DNA of 64,000 nucleotides from Caprimulgus europaeus (GCA_907165065.1 OU015539.1:17700816-17764815), one strand, 5' to 3'. Shown: positions 34,601 to 49,600, counted from the first letter of the stretch. The notes: generated by a model not told the origin, from the sequence alone. Numbers and translations: made by a program.

Positions 34601-37600
34601 CCACCCACAGGAACCCAGCAGCTGATGAAGCTCTATGCATGGCAAGACCAGAACAGACCATTTTCTTTGCCTGCCTGCACTGGACTGTGCTAGAGAGTGA
34701 CTGTGTTGATCGCTTCTCCAAGAGGGAGCAGGAAGCTCTGGTGCACACACACACTTAGCAGCTTTAAAAATTGAAAAAAAAATATTAAAAAAGTACATGC
34801 ACACCCAAATCACCTCCATACAAAACAGTTCCTGAAGTTATTTTACACAGCTGCTGCTCCACTTGGAGAAGAACTCCAGCCTCTCCCCCAGCAGGACATC
34901 TTGTCCCCTGCCTGGGCAGGATCCCTGCACTTCCTTCCACGCTCCAGCCAGAAAGTCCCTCACCTGCCCTCACTGCAAGACAGCTACTTCCAGATCTTCA
35001 AGTGGGGCATGGTGGCAGAGCAGGCAAAGACACATGGTGGCAGAAATGAGTCCAAGAAGAGCACAGAACAGCCTTGCCAATGACATTTGGGAAGACAAAG
35101 ACTTTTTCATGAAAAACTAATAAGAATTAAAAATAGATCACATATTCGTACTTATCTTGGAGACTGGAAAAGGCCGGAGATGGAGGTGACTGTTCAGGTG
35201 TCAAAGAGGTCCCCTGCTTTCTCCTAGCCCTCTGACACAAGGCTCACTGCTGCACCTCCACCCCAGCAGAGTTCACAAGAACAGGGAGCTGCCCCAGAGG
35301 GACATCTGAAAACATCTGCCACAAACTCCAGCGTTCACAGAAACTCCACAACCCCCACCATGTCCCTCCACCCCTGGTCAGCCGGCAGCACATCTGAGAA
35401 TCCATCTTCTTCCTCACCACCCAGCTCCAGGGATGCATCCAGCTTCACTCCCCTCCTTGCACGTGCCCAGTGCCTGTGACAAGGCACAGACCCCCCAGGT
35501 GCAGCAGGCAGCACCCACTGCACGGGGCCGTGGGACAGTCACCAGCTAGGGCGCCTTGGGCTAAACCCGGGCACCAGCAACCAGCAGTGCTCATCTCCAG
35601 CACGGGCAGAGAGGTGCTGTGAAGTCTGTGTGAAGCACCACACCAGGCCTTGTGAGCTCAGGTCATTGTCCCCCGTGGAAGTGACAGGCCCCAGTGCGGT
35701 GACAGCAGCAGCAGCAGATGGAAGGAAGGTGGTTGGGATTTAGGATTTTCTTTCTCAGACTAACCAGCTTCTTGGCTTCAAAAGCATCGCGCTCATCTCG
35801 GAGTTTCTTGTTCATCTCTCTGCTCCAAAGGAAGACACAGGAGAGACACAATGAAGCACTCAGTAGAAATAAAGACCAACATTTGAAAGCTAGGACAGAA
35901 AGGGAGCTGGGGACACAAAGGGCCACAGAGATGATGAGGGGCCTGGAGCATCTGCTTGACGAGGAGAGGCTGAGAGAGCTGGGACTGTTCAGCCTGGAGA
36001 AGAGCAGCCTGAGAGGGGTTCTGATCAATGTCTGTCAATATCTGAAGTGTGGAGGCCAAATGGATGGGGCCGGGCTCTTCTCAGTGGTGCCCAGTGACAG
36101 GACAAGGGGCAATGGGCACAAACTGGAACACCAGGAGTTCCAGACAAACTGGAGGAAAAACTTCTTCACTGTGAGGGTGCCAGAGCCCCGGGACAGGCTG
36201 CCCAGAGAGGGTGTGGAGTCTCCATCTCTGGAGATGTTCAAACCCACCTGGACACTTTCCTGTGTGACCTGGTGTGGGGAACCTGCTTTGGCAGGGGGGT
36301 TGGACTGGATGATCTCCAGAGGTCCCTTCCAACCCCCATCATGCTGTGATTCTGTGACACAGGTAAAGATGTTATTTATTGCCAGACAAGTTGGGATTTC
36401 CATGTATCCCAGCTCAGGGAATGGGCTCCACATGGTCCCCTCAGCCAGCAGGAGAGACTAAATTCCTCCAGTGGAGGGATGACTGGGTGAAATGACACAG
36501 CCTGTCTCTGCCAGAGCTGCCCAGACTGCACAGCTCTGTCTGGACCTAGAAAAACAAGCTGTGTCTGAGCACTGCTGGAACACACTCCCATCACTTTCTG
36601 GGGGGGAAACAAGCATGGTGCTGATACCTTGTGTGTGCAAGAGCTCAGCATCTCCCCCCAGCCCTGTTCTTACCTGAGGAGCTCCAGCTGCCGCAGGAGG
36701 CTTTGTTTCTCTTTCTGCATGTTCTTCGAGACTCTAAACACATCCCTGGGCAAAGGGGATTTTAAAAGGGGAAATAAGCTCACAGCAGAGGAAATACAAA
36801 GATCCTTCTCCCCAAGGCACAGGTGGTATTCTCAAAGATAAGGGCCTGCCCTGTGCTAGGAGGATTCAGAGGAAGCAGCAGTGCTGTGGGAGCTGGGATG
36901 GCTGGGCTGTACCTCAGCTCTCTGGCTCTCCTCCAACGTGAGGGCAGGCAACCCACTATCTCCTTTCACACTCCAGTTTCCTCAGCTGCTAGACAAGGGA
37001 AGGATGCTTCCTGCCATCTGGATCTGAAACACCTCCATGTTTCAGCTCAGTACTATTAGATGAAGCCCAGAAAGAGGAACACAAGTGCTTAGAAGAGGAT
37101 CTGTAGGAACTTTACAGAGGTGATGGTGAACTGGAAAATACATGGAGAAGAAGCCTCCTTTAGGCTGAGGGACATCTCTGTTTTGTACAGTGCTTTTACA
37201 GCCAAATATCAATTAACAAATTCCTTTTGCTTTTGAGGTGCTGGAGTGTGTCCAGAGAAGGGCAGCGGAGCTGGGGAAGGGTCTGGAGCACAAGTGTGCT
37301 GAGTTCCCAGCTGAGGGAACTGGGGGTGTTGAGCCTGGAGAAAAGGAGGCTGAGGGGAGACCTTCTGGCTCTGTCCAAGTCCCTGCAAGGAGGGTGCAGA
37401 GAGGTGGGGGTGGGTCTGTTCAACCAAGGAACAAGGGACAGGACAAGAGGAAATGGGCTCCAGTTGTGCCCAGGGCAGCTGAGATGGGATGTGAGGAAGA
37501 ATTTCTTTGCTGAAAGGGTTCTGAGGCATTGGAAGGGGTTGCCCAGGGCAGTGGTGGAGTCCCCATCCCTGGAGGGATTGAAGAGTCGTGTAGACACAGT

Positions 37601-40600
37601 GCTGAGGGACATGGGTCAGTCAGGGACTGGTCAGTGTTGGGTTATGGTTGGACTCAATGACCTTAAAGGGCTTTTCCAACTGAGGCTACTCTGGGGTTCT
37701 GTGACTCCCACTAAAGGCAGGCAAGAGGCAGCAGTATCACTGCCTGTACCTGGGATGTTACTTCTTTTCCTCAAGAAGAGACAGACAATCCCCTGATGAG
37801 ACCAAAGCTTCCAATCAGAGATCTTTAACTACTTGCCCACCCTTCCTCCTCTGCCTGGGTCCCAGCCCCCATGCACCCTGCCCTGTCCATTCCCACCTGT
37901 CCTTCTGCTCTTGCTCAAGCTGGGCCTCTTTCTGGAGCTTCTGTAACTGCCCCTTCACCGCCTCCAACTCCCATTTGCTTTTCTCCAGCTCTTCCAGCAG
38001 GTTTTCATTCAGGTGCCGGAGCCTTTCATTCTGCACACGGGTCTCCAGCTGCTCTGAGTTCAGAGACTGTAGCTGATGTTCCAGCTGCAATGGGAGAGGA
38101 GGAGGAGGAGGGGTTAAACACAGAGAGGAAGGGGTTTGTGCTACAATCACCTGTAAAAACAGCTGAAAAAGCAGACATAAATGAGGTGGAAGGGATATAA
38201 ACACAACTCAGGTCTCCAGCCCACCACTGGCATCGAGAAGGTGAACTGGAAGCAATTAGAAGTCAGAGTGCAAACAAGGGCCAAAGGACTGGAAAATCCG
38301 TGTGGAAGCAGGAGTGTGTCTGCTGGGATTTATTGAGCACAATTGTTGAAATGATGAGAGAATTGAATGCACTGTCAGCCAGTTTGCTGATGACACCAAG
38401 CTGGGAGGAGTGGCTGACACAGCAGAGGGCTGTGCTGCCATCAGAGAGACCTGGACAGGCTGGAGAGCTGGGCAGGGAAAAACTTGATGAAGTATAATAA
38501 GAGCAAATGTGGGGTGTTGCACCTGGGCAGGAACAACCCCAGGTTCCAGTACAGGTTGGGAGATGATCTCCTAGAGAGCAGTGTAGGGGAAAGGGATCTG
38601 GGAGTCCTGGTGGACAGCAGGATGACCATGAGCCAGCACTGTGCCCTTGTGGCAAGGAAGGCCAATGGCATCCTGGGGTGCCTTAGAAGGGCTGTGGTCA
38701 GTTGGTCAAGAGAGGTTCTTCTTCCCCTCTACTCTGCCCTGGTGAGGCCACATCTGGAATATTGTGTCCAGTTCTGGGCCCCACAGTTCAAGAAGGACAG
38801 GGAACTGCTGGAGAGAGTCCAGCACAGAGCCACCAAGATGAAGGGAGTGGAGCATCTCCCTGATGAGGAAAGGCTGAGGGAGCTGGAGAAGAGGAGACTG
38901 AGGAGTGACCTCATTAATGTTTATAAATATCTGAAGGGTGAGTGTCAGGAGGATGGGGCCAGGCTCTTCTCAGTGGTGTCCAATGATAGGACAAGGGGCA
39001 ATGGGTGTGAGCTGGAACACAGGAGGTTCTGCTTAAATTTAAGGAGGAACTTCTTTACTGTGAGAGTAACAGAGCCCTGGGACAGGCTGCCCAGGGAGGG
39101 TGTGGAGTCTCCTTCTCTGGAGACATTCAAGACCCACCTGGACACCTTCCTGTGTGATCTCATCCAGGTGATCCTGCTCCAGCAGGGGGTTGGACTGGAT
39201 GAGCTTTCAAGGTCCCTTCCAATCCCTGACACTGTGTGATGCTGTGAAATGCATCCTGTAGTCTGGGGGCTGCCTGAGCCCAGAGCAGCAGAACGGGGGA
39301 TATATTGAGGTGCCAGGGGGATCTCACACCACACCTAGAAAGTCAAGTCATTGGGTGGCTTTTACTGCTGCTGGAGACAGGACCTCAGACTAAAGGTGTT
39401 GTTTAAATGCCACTGGGGCACCATTGCACCCTAGACAACGCAGGACCCCAGCACAACTAACAAGCCTGATTTGGGAAGTTCAGAGATTGTAATGTGCTCA
39501 GCCAGGGATGTGGTTCCTCACACATGGCTGTTGTAGAGTCAAAAAAACCAGATGCAGCAGTCAAACCTGCCCACCTCAGGTGACAAGAGGGCATCTTGAG
39601 AGGATCATACTGACACTTCAACATCTAGGCAGCCACACCAGCTAGCCAGGCCCTTCTGCTGAAGCTGGTGCTACGCAGAAATTGTGGTAACCATCTTGAG
39701 AACTTACAGCCCCAAAATAAAATGATACAATTCACACCTGCAACCAGAGGGGAGCACCAGGAACCAGTTCTGACCAGTGTAGTAGGTGGCAGTGTCAGCC
39801 CCCACAGGGTTCAAGGCTAGGTGGCTGTGTTAGGGACATCAGCACAAGCACAATACAGGACAGGAGATCACATTTCCTAAAAGTTTTCAAAAGTTTTGAG
39901 CACAGGACCAAGGTCATCCCTTTAAATACCAGGTGTGACAACTTCTTGGCACACAGACAGAAAGGTAGGCAAGGACTTGGAGAGATGTGATCCCACCAGG
40001 GAGCAGGGACTCCTGTGGAAACCCATTTATACCTTCAGCTTGCCTTTTCTGCACCTGCAGACAGACCCTCAAAGGGAAAGTAAAGCAGCTGTGGCACAAG
40101 ACAAAGTGCTTGCTTGCTACCCTGCTCTCTGCCAGCACACACACACAACGGGCAGGAGCAGGAGTGAACAGAGCTGACCTTTCCTAGGTTCCCTGAAACA
40201 CAAGTCCTACCTCTCTCCCCACTGAGGCTACAAGCACAAGTCACATCCAGCGCTGTCTGGAGACTTCCAGTCTTTTTGAACATGAGGGAAAATTGGAGCA
40301 TGACCACAAATGCTGAGCAGTGGAGTTGAGACTAAAAAGCAACCACAGCCCACAGTGCTTGGATCTTTGATGACACCAGGGGACAGGCTTTAAGTCAAGC
40401 ATCCGCTCCTCTGAAGGAAGCCTCTGTCACACACAGCTCTCCCATTCACGTTGCCTGTCCGTGCAAGCGACACCGTAACATGGCACGATCTGGTTTTACA
40501 CCACAAGAGGGACCTGATTATCCACAGAACTGAGGCTTAGACTAAGCTCAGAGCATCAGAAATGACCGTCTGAGTAAGTGTCCACACAGCCCAGTACTCT

Positions 40601-43600
40601 GCTCTGACCCACAGCAAGAGGAGACACTATCTAGGAAGAGCAAACCTGGACACCTAAATACAGCCCATCACCCTCACAGGTCCCCAGCACCCATGGGTCG
40701 CTGGAGAGGCCACATCCCTGACTATTCCTCCTTGTAATAAACATTTACATGTTTATTAAACATGTTGTCCATTTGTTTGTCCAATCTGGTTTTGAACTGC
40801 TGATGCTGCCTGCCTCCTGTGGCAACCAAACCAGTGCTAATGTCTGTGTAAAGAAGTGTGTTCTTCTAAATCACACTCATGCTGGTCTCACCGAGCGTCC
40901 CTCACCTGTGCTGCTGCAGGCTCTAGGGATAACAGTTCTATCCCCTACCTTCCTGAGTCCACAAAGCTCTCTCATATCTTCCCTCAGTCTCCTCCTCTCC
41001 AAAATCAAGTCTAAGCTTTCCTAGTTTCTCTTCCTAAGGCAGATGCTCCATTTCCTTAATAATATCAATTCTGCTGTACCTTCATGCTCAGGAAGGACAC
41101 AGTGGTGTCCTGGTTTGGCTGGGACAGTCAGTTTTCCTCCCAGTAGCTGGTGTGGGGCTGTGGTGTGGATTTGTGTTGGGAACACAGGGATGGTTCGTTA
41201 TTGCTGACCAGGGCTCACACAGAGTCAGGGGCTTTTCTGCTCCTCACTCCACCAGTGAGGAGGCTGGGGGTGCAGAAGTTGGGAGGGGACACAGCTGGGA
41301 CAGCTGACCCCAACTGACCAAAGGGACAGTACAGACTGTGTGGCATCATGCTCAGCAGATAACACTGGGGGAAGAAGAAGGAAAGGGGGGGCGTTCAGAG
41401 TGATGGCGTTTGTCTTCCCCAGTCACCGTGATGGAGCCCTGCTGTCCTGGAGATGGCTGAGCACCTGCCTGCCCACGGGGAGCAGTGAGTGAATTCCTTG
41501 TTTGGCTTTGCTTGCAACATGGCTTTTGCTTTACCTGTTAAATTGTCTTTATCTAAACCCACCAGTTTTCTCACTTCACTCTTCCCATTCTCTCCCCCAT
41601 CCCACTGTGAGGGCAGTGAGCGAGCTGCTGCGTGGTGCTTAGTTGACGGCTGGGGTTAAACCACGGCATGGAATTAGACAAGACCAGAACACAAACTGAG
41701 GCACATCAAGGGTGTGGGCAGCAAGAAAATTACATCCTCTATCTCAGTCTCAGTATCTTTCCTGATGCCACCTAAATTTTGGCAACTTTTCCAGCTGCTG
41801 CACAGTGAGCTGATGATTTTGGAGAAGTGCTGTTTCATCCACATCACAGCCAGGTACCCAATTTGGATACCCCCAGTTGCCAGCATCTTACAGGTACTTC
41901 CCACAACTTGTTTCTGTGATGGCCATGTCTCAGTTCTTCAGATAAAAAGGAAAAAGACATCCAGAATGGACCATCCCATACAAATTTCCATGCCAGGGAT
42001 GGCAGGTTAAAGGAAAGTTTCTGCTTTCATCTTTTCTGTGACTGATCAATCCATACGTCATTAGGTGCTGAAATGCAAATATACATCATGTACAGCTCTA
42101 AGTGTCACAGAACTGTTCACTCTGGGTTATTCTGGAGCAGCTTCAAAACACAAACTAGAGAAATTTTGCTCTTGTATGGCCATACACAGCTTTCTTACAC
42201 ATCACAAAAGGCTCCATACTCACAACTTCCAAATTTTTACCCCATCTTCCTTGCCAAATAATTGTTGTACAACTGACAGGAAGATTGTGCCAAGAGAAAC
42301 CAACAAAGCAGATAAGAAAATGCATGGTCAAAACATTCACAGGAAGACATCACCGTTGAAGACAAACTAATCACTTGACAAACCAACACCTTCAGAGACA
42401 GGAGAGAACTACACTAGCTAGTACCAGATGAGCTAGTACCAACTCTCAGCAGGTTAAAACCATTCTCAGGCAGAAAAGGCCTTAGCAGAAACACAGTAGA
42501 AGGGGACACGCTTCTTTAGAAAGGATTTGAGTCCTGTTACCTTCTTCTGGCGGTAGAGGATTTTCTCCAGCTCCTGCTCTTTGCTGCGCAGCTCCTTCTG
42601 GAGCAGGTTACTCCTGTCGTGTCTCAGTGCTTCCTGCAGACATAAAGACACACAGCTGTGCACACAACACCCAGCTCAGTGAGAGCTGTTCCTTGGCCAG
42701 GTGAGCCACCACTGCAGCTTCAGAGCAGAGGAAGTTTGACTGCAGCCAAGAAAGATGAGGTACCTGGCAGATCAGCCTCTCCCTTTCTGCTTTGATCTGT
42801 TGCTCCATTTCTTCATAAAGGCACCTGACTTCTCGGTCATGGTCTGTCTCCTTCCTACAAAAGGCAGGGTGTGCACAGGTCAGGAGAGAGAGGGGAATAC
42901 AGAAAGAAAACAGGAGAGGAGGGTGGAAACAGATTCCCACTAAGAGCTGTGGCACTGAGTGGGATTTTAACCAGACCAAATGTCATGGGTGGGCACTGAT
43001 GCAAAAAAACCCCATGGGGATCAGACCAAGATACAGAGTAATTTTAATACAGCAAGAAAAATCCCTGTCCTGTAACCCAGCCTCCCCTTGCACCTGAGCA
43101 GCATCCAAGCATCACAGAATCATAGCATCATTTTGGTTAGAGAAGACCTTTAATATAATTGAGTCCAGCCATAAATCTAACACTGCCAAGTCCACCACTA
43201 AACCATGTCCCCCAGCACCACATCTAAACATCTTTCAAATCCCTCCAGGGATGGGGACTCCACCACTGTCCTGGGCAGCCTGTTCCAATGCTTGACAAAC
43301 CTTTCAGTGAAGAAATTCTTCCTCACATCCAATCTAAACCTCCCCTGGTGCAACTTAAGGTCATTTCCTCTTGTCCTATTGCTTGTTACTTGGGAAAAGA
43401 GACTGAGACCCACCTCTCTCCACCCTCCTTGCAGGGACTTGGACAGAGCCAGAAGGTCTCCCCCTCAGCCTCCTTTTCTCCAGGCTCAGCACCCCCAGTT
43501 CCCTCAGCTGGCACTCAGCAGTTCCTGACAGCAGATGACAGTGATGCTCTCCTTACCTCTTCAGTGCCTGTTCCATAGACTCCTTCTCATGATTCACCTC

Positions 43601-46600
43601 CCTTATGTACGACGAAACACGCAACAGAAACTCTTCAAAATTGGATAAGAGCTCCGGACGCTCCTTGCGCAGCCGAGCCCAGAGCTCCCGAATCTCACGT
43701 GGACTGGAGCAAGGACACAAGAGAGGAGGAAAGCAAATTAATTTCTGTGTCATTTTATGGACTGTTATTCCAACTCCAACATGCACTTGGGACAGACAAG
43801 CCGCCCTTCCGCTGTGATGACCTCCATCACAGCAAAGAGCAAGGTTGGACAGTGATGGAGCATGCATGTGGAGTGAGATCTACTGGAGGTTAAAGTAAAG
43901 GAAGTCATCTGAAAGAAGAAAAATCATCTAGGAAGCAAACCTGGAATGGTTATTTTGCAAGTATTCAGCAATAAGACACTTGGTGTCTGAACCAAGACTC
44001 AAAGAGATGAGCTTTCAGCAAATTTGCTGTGAGCTGTGGCCAAGCAGGGAACTCTTCCAGCCCAGGGATTTTAGCACACACCACCTGGGTGTTGTCCTCA
44101 CACCAAGACTGTACTGCTGGATGCTACTGTCCTTGTTAATGATTTATTTTACAGGTTTGGGAACTGAGGCACAAACAAAAGAAGTAAATTTGCCCAGGTG
44201 CCACATCAGGATAATGATGGAGGAAGCCCTGGAAACCCAAAGTCTTCTTTTGCTGAACCTGCAATAATGATGACACTGGTTTTGGCATTTCATTTGTTGC
44301 AATTTGAACACAGCACTTGTAAACTTACTCTTTCCCAAGGAGTCTTATAAGCCTGGAGACATCACTTGATGCTTCTTTTTGGGGAAGAGCTTTTTATTTT
44401 TTTTTTTTTTTTAAAATCCATTAAGTACTTTGGAGGAACTGCCTTGAAATGTACAGAATAATTATACCTACAGACATGATCCAAATAGATATTTTTCTTT
44501 GTCCATGTCTTTGTGAAAACAAACAAACAAAAATACAACCAAAAGCTCTTTATTTCCCCTGCCACCTTTGCATGATAGCCTCCTTTTTCTGTCCCAAGTT
44601 GAAACAAGTTCCTGGCACTTCATCAAAACTTTATGTTTCAGATAACAGAACATATTGAGTCCCTTTAATAAACAAAGCCATTTCTCTCCACCAAAACAGT
44701 GAAGACAGTTCAGATTCCAGCTCTGACCCCAGTTAGCTTCTGTTTTATATTACTTCTTTCCAACAGCTGGCTTGGCACAAAGACATGACATGCCTGAACT
44801 CATGGCATAAAACTGCAAGTAATGGGTTAAAATAAACCACAGGATATTTCCACTTTAAGACCTGATGCTTCTCAAAGCAGAGTTAGAAACAGCAGAGGCT
44901 ATTTTTCCAGAGCAGTAACACGACCTTTCACAGTGGCATCCCATCATCTGAGGCATAACAGCTTTCCAGCCATTTTCAGGACAGGAGAAGCTGTTTAGCA
45001 TTAAAAGAAACACGCAGGTGCTTTGCATCACAATGCAAATGAGACCAAAAAAATTAAAAAAAAATCTGTTTCAGGACAGATGCAGCTCTGAAAGCAGCAA
45101 ACTCCTTCACTCTCAGCTTCTGTCTCCAGTCCTGGCCATCTCCTGTCCCTGCCTGGCTGCTCCCTGCACACTGGCAGCACCGTTGGACACAATGCCTGGA
45201 AAAAAGGGCTGCCAGGGATGCTGTCAGGCACCTCAGCCCAGCAGATGTGCATCAGTAAGAACCAGTTACACATAACACTGCACTTGGGAAGACCCTAAAA
45301 AAAGGCTGGATAACACTGGGGCCAGCAGACTCTAGTGGGGCCACAGGCAAGGGCATTAACATCAATTTGCAGTGCTCAGGTGAGCATCCTTGGCCCAGTT
45401 TAGCCTTTCACACTCTTCAAGATCAGCCCAGGCCCAAACAGTCCCTGAGCCCAGACCTTTCACAGAGACTCTTAGGACTCAGATGGGCTGAACATATGTG
45501 AACAGTCACCCACTGTTTTGGAACAGCCAGCAGACTCATGCTCCTTACCTCATCTAACCCTCACATGTTTCTCTTCATTTGCCATGTGCAGATGGGCTTC
45601 CAGGCCACCAACTGCTACATTTTACAGCTGTGGTATGAACTTTAGTTTAGGAAACTCTTTGTGAAAAGCACTGCACTAAAAGTAATTGTAAACTGATGAG
45701 AAAACCCAGACTTCACTGCATTTGTTACCAAGCATATGAAAACCCAAGACAGCAGTACAGAAAGCCCAAGCAGTGCTTCAAAGAGCAAGCAGCTCACTTC
45801 ACCTCCTCAGCCTTTGCTGGTACTTTGAAGTTTTGGTATTGCAAGATCAAAAGAGGGTAGAAGCAATGCCATGAGACTCCCCTACTTACTCTTCAAACAT
45901 GTGGGCTGCTCCAAGCTGCTCCATCATGGAACAGAACCGTTTCTCTTCATCATCATCTGCTGGGTCCAAGTCATCTGACCAGCCTGACTCAAAGGTCTCC
46001 TCGTGTCTGGAGTGATCCATTCTCCCAGTCCCTTGACACAATTCAATCCCTATTAACTTTCCTGGTGGAAGGAGAAGGGAAGAAGGAGAATAAAGTCAAA
46101 TTGGATGATATTTAATAAGCTGCTATTTCAATGGCAGCCTGACAGAGCTCCATGTGAAGCTGCCTGCACGCTGCTAGTGTAGAATACAGCTCCTGGTCGG
46201 TGAAGAGCCTCTGCTCTGACGTCCTGAGTGATGTCAGTGTCCAGTCTGCAATGCTGGGACTGAAATCAGCTCCCAGCCCCAACAACAGGCTCTCTGGGCT
46301 CTGCTCACATCTGCATGGAGATGATCTACCACCCACGGCCCTGGATCTCAGCATGTGAAGCACGCAGCATTAGGTCACTTCACTCCCGTGGAGCATTGCC
46401 AATGACCCCACAAGCTCCCTCTGGGACTGCAAGCCCAGCACCTCAGCTCCCCAGCTGAAAAAAAGTGAGGAAGAGATCCTCACCCTTCCCTTCTCATGTG
46501 CTACATCTGTTCTGATGCAAGTGCTATGGGACAAGGACCACCTCTCGCTAAGATCGTGTGGAGTGTCTGAACAAGGTGAACTTACCCTCCAAACAGCCCC

Positions 46601-49600
46601 TCCTGCCCCATCCCACCTATGGATGGCTTCCAGCTATCTGGGTCTTGTTTCATGCTGAGACACCAGTGCCATGAGAACTTTGTGCTATGCAAGGCACGTG
46701 ACTGGTGCTGGGAACAAATTCTTCTCAAAGAAGCAAATCGAGCAATCCTCCCCAAAACACAGGCTCCCACCCTGTATACAGAGGTCAGACCTCCATTAGC
46801 TGCTCCTCTTCCTTTCCAAACCATATCTGCTTGGTTCAAAAGGCAGAAATGACACCCCAACCACAGGGTCAGGATCCAAGGATGTTCAGAGCACTGATGA
46901 GAACATGAAGGTGCTATAATAGGAAAAATATCTCCACTATTTGTGGACCTCAAGTCACTTTTAACCACTTTTTATCTCCATCTATCCAGAACCTAGCCAC
47001 TTCTCACCTGCTTTTAAAATGTGTTGTAAAAAAACTTGCAGTATGGAGATACAGGCCCTACTCAGCTTAAAATCAGAGGCTCATACAGTTAATTAAGGAG
47101 ATGGGCTTAGATTAGGCACTTTGGCTGTCTGCTTTAAAGAAAGAGTCATTATCTCTCATTATGTCTCTTTTACAGCTGAGAAAATTGAGTTAGAGAATGG
47201 TCTGAAGATTGTTTTGACATCCTAGAAGGATCTCAGATTGATTTAAATTTAACATTTTTAATGTATGCTCTTTTGTCAGTTGTGCAGATGGACCCTGTAA
47301 CCTCTCAGAGGCCATGCAAGGAGCCCTCCCGAGAAGTAGAGTTGATTGCAGCTGGAACTGCTTCCCTTGATCTTCCCCCTGCACACTCCAGAAGGGAGAC
47401 AGCAATATGCCAGGCCAAACTCTTGAGTTAGGGGCAAAGCCTGGAAAGGATTTCAATGAACAACCATAAAGAAAAGAAATGCAGGAATTAAGTGTTTTGC
47501 CTACACTGGAGCACGTCCCACAGAGCCAGGCTACCAACACAGGGTGGTGGTACCTGCCAGCTGCTGTGTCTGCCAGCAAGGGCACTGAGGCAGGTACTCT
47601 CCTGACGTCCATCTGTGGCTACAGCTGGGACAAATGCCTCAAACAATGAGATGTGGGAATAACCAAACCATAACACAGAGAGCACTGTGGATGCCAACCT
47701 GCCCAAATGGCACCCATCCACCTTCTACACAGTGCTGGGCAGGAAAGCCTATGCTCCCAAGATGAATCGTTACTGGCAAAGGCAGCAGAACCAGCCCACA
47801 AGGCTTCACGCCCACAGGCAGGGACACAAGGCAGAACTGGGCACAGTCAGCAGGCACTCAATGGGTTAACACATTCCCAGAACAGGCTGGCCCAAGGCAA
47901 AGCTTTCCATGTTTATTCCAAGAAAACCTTTCCAGCTTCTCCTTTCAGGGTTGGCTGTTTCTGGTGACTCAGATTGAAGCACCAAAAAGATCCTTCTCCC
48001 TCCAAGTTGTGAGGAAGCCACGAGCAACCACAATCTGAGCAAACCACAATCGCACTCAAGAGCCTTCTCAATCACTTCTGAAAACCCTAGAGCACCTGGT
48101 GGAAGCTGGCTTTGACCTGATCCCACTAACATCTCCACATGCCCAAGGAAGGTGCTAACAGGGTGCACATTTTCCAAGAGCTCACAACTAGCTAAGGCAA
48201 GTAAGGACCCACAGCAAAGGTTATCAGTGCTATGGTCATTCCTCCTCCTTAACACCTCTTGCACTGCTTCTGCTGCTGGATGATAACTCTGGTAGAGGAT
48301 TAGCATCCTCCTGATGCTTGTAAAAAGCAACAGCAAGAGGAAAACAAAAGCTCACTTGTCAGTGCACCAGCCTACTGACAGGACCCCTACTAATGCCCTT
48401 GAACAGCACTGCATCAACCAGCTGGAGACAGTTGCCAAGAAGCACGTTTCTGTCCCCTCATCCAGTGAGGGTCCTTATCCAGATGAACAACTGTGGACCA
48501 CACGGCCAGATACAGGCTGCAGAATGTACCATCTCCAGCAGGAGATGTTCAGAAGCTGGCTCTACCAGGTAGGCAGGTAACAGTTGTGGAAGAAGGCAAC
48601 AGAAAGCCTCAGAAGAGGGGACAGCAGTATGGTACAACAAGCACGGGGCATTGCCCTGCATAGCTGGGACAGCTTCAGCAGAACCACTGCACGCACTTTG
48701 TCACCAACAGAAAACATCCTCTCACAGGTGGGATTTTCCCTTCCTCTGCCTCTGAGCAGTCCTCACCTAGTCCCATGCTGAACTCCACCGGCGTCAGGTA
48801 CCCGTTATTGTTCTGTTCCAAGCTGTCAAAAACAGTCTCCAGCTGTTCCAGGGTTAGGGGGAGCTCGCTCTGGAGCCGCTGCAGAGACAAAAGAATGAAC
48901 AAAATTAAGACATGGCTCAAGTCCTCCCTGTGACCAGCTCCTGTCCCTGCTCTCCTCAGCTTTGGCACTTCCAGCTCTGCATCCTGGCCGGGATGTGACA
49001 GCCTGCCAGCGCAGCTGAGCGATGACACACATGCTGGTGTGGACCCACTGCTACAGCAACGCTTTGTGGATGATTCAAGCAGGACTGCAGAGAGGGAGCT
49101 TCGGGTTATTTTGTTTGGAGGGAGCTCAGTCCTCTTCCTCCACCATTTCAGAACTGCTGCCTCTAGTTCGCTGCCTGCCTCCCTCCATCCCTGCCCAAGC
49201 CCTGCCAGCCTCTAGCAACCACTGGAGCTCCCAAGACATGGCTCATCAGGTACCAGCTACATCCCTTTGGTCACAGAGGGAGGACAGACTTGTGGGGGTC
49301 TGGGTTCAGTTCCCAGATCTTGCAGGAAATCTTGCAGATCATAAACAAAATGTTCAGTCCATAACATAAAGTTTCAGGCATTGGAAGGGGTTGCCCAGGG
49401 CAGTGGTGGAGTCCCCATCCCTGGAGGGATTGAAGAGTCGTGTAGACACAGTGCTGAGGGACATGGGTTAGTGGGGACTGGGCAGTGTTGGATTCATGGT
49501 TGGACTCGATGAGCTTGAAGGGCTTTTCTAATTGAGGCTACTCTGGGATTCTGTAATAGAGAGTTAACCTCCTCCTGTCATCTTCTGCCTGTTGGGACCG

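Noticed and set aside
47165-47220. Possible further MIR fragment (TTTTACAGCTGAGAAAATTG)
   Set aside because: Only about 40 bp resemble the MIR core, too little to call.
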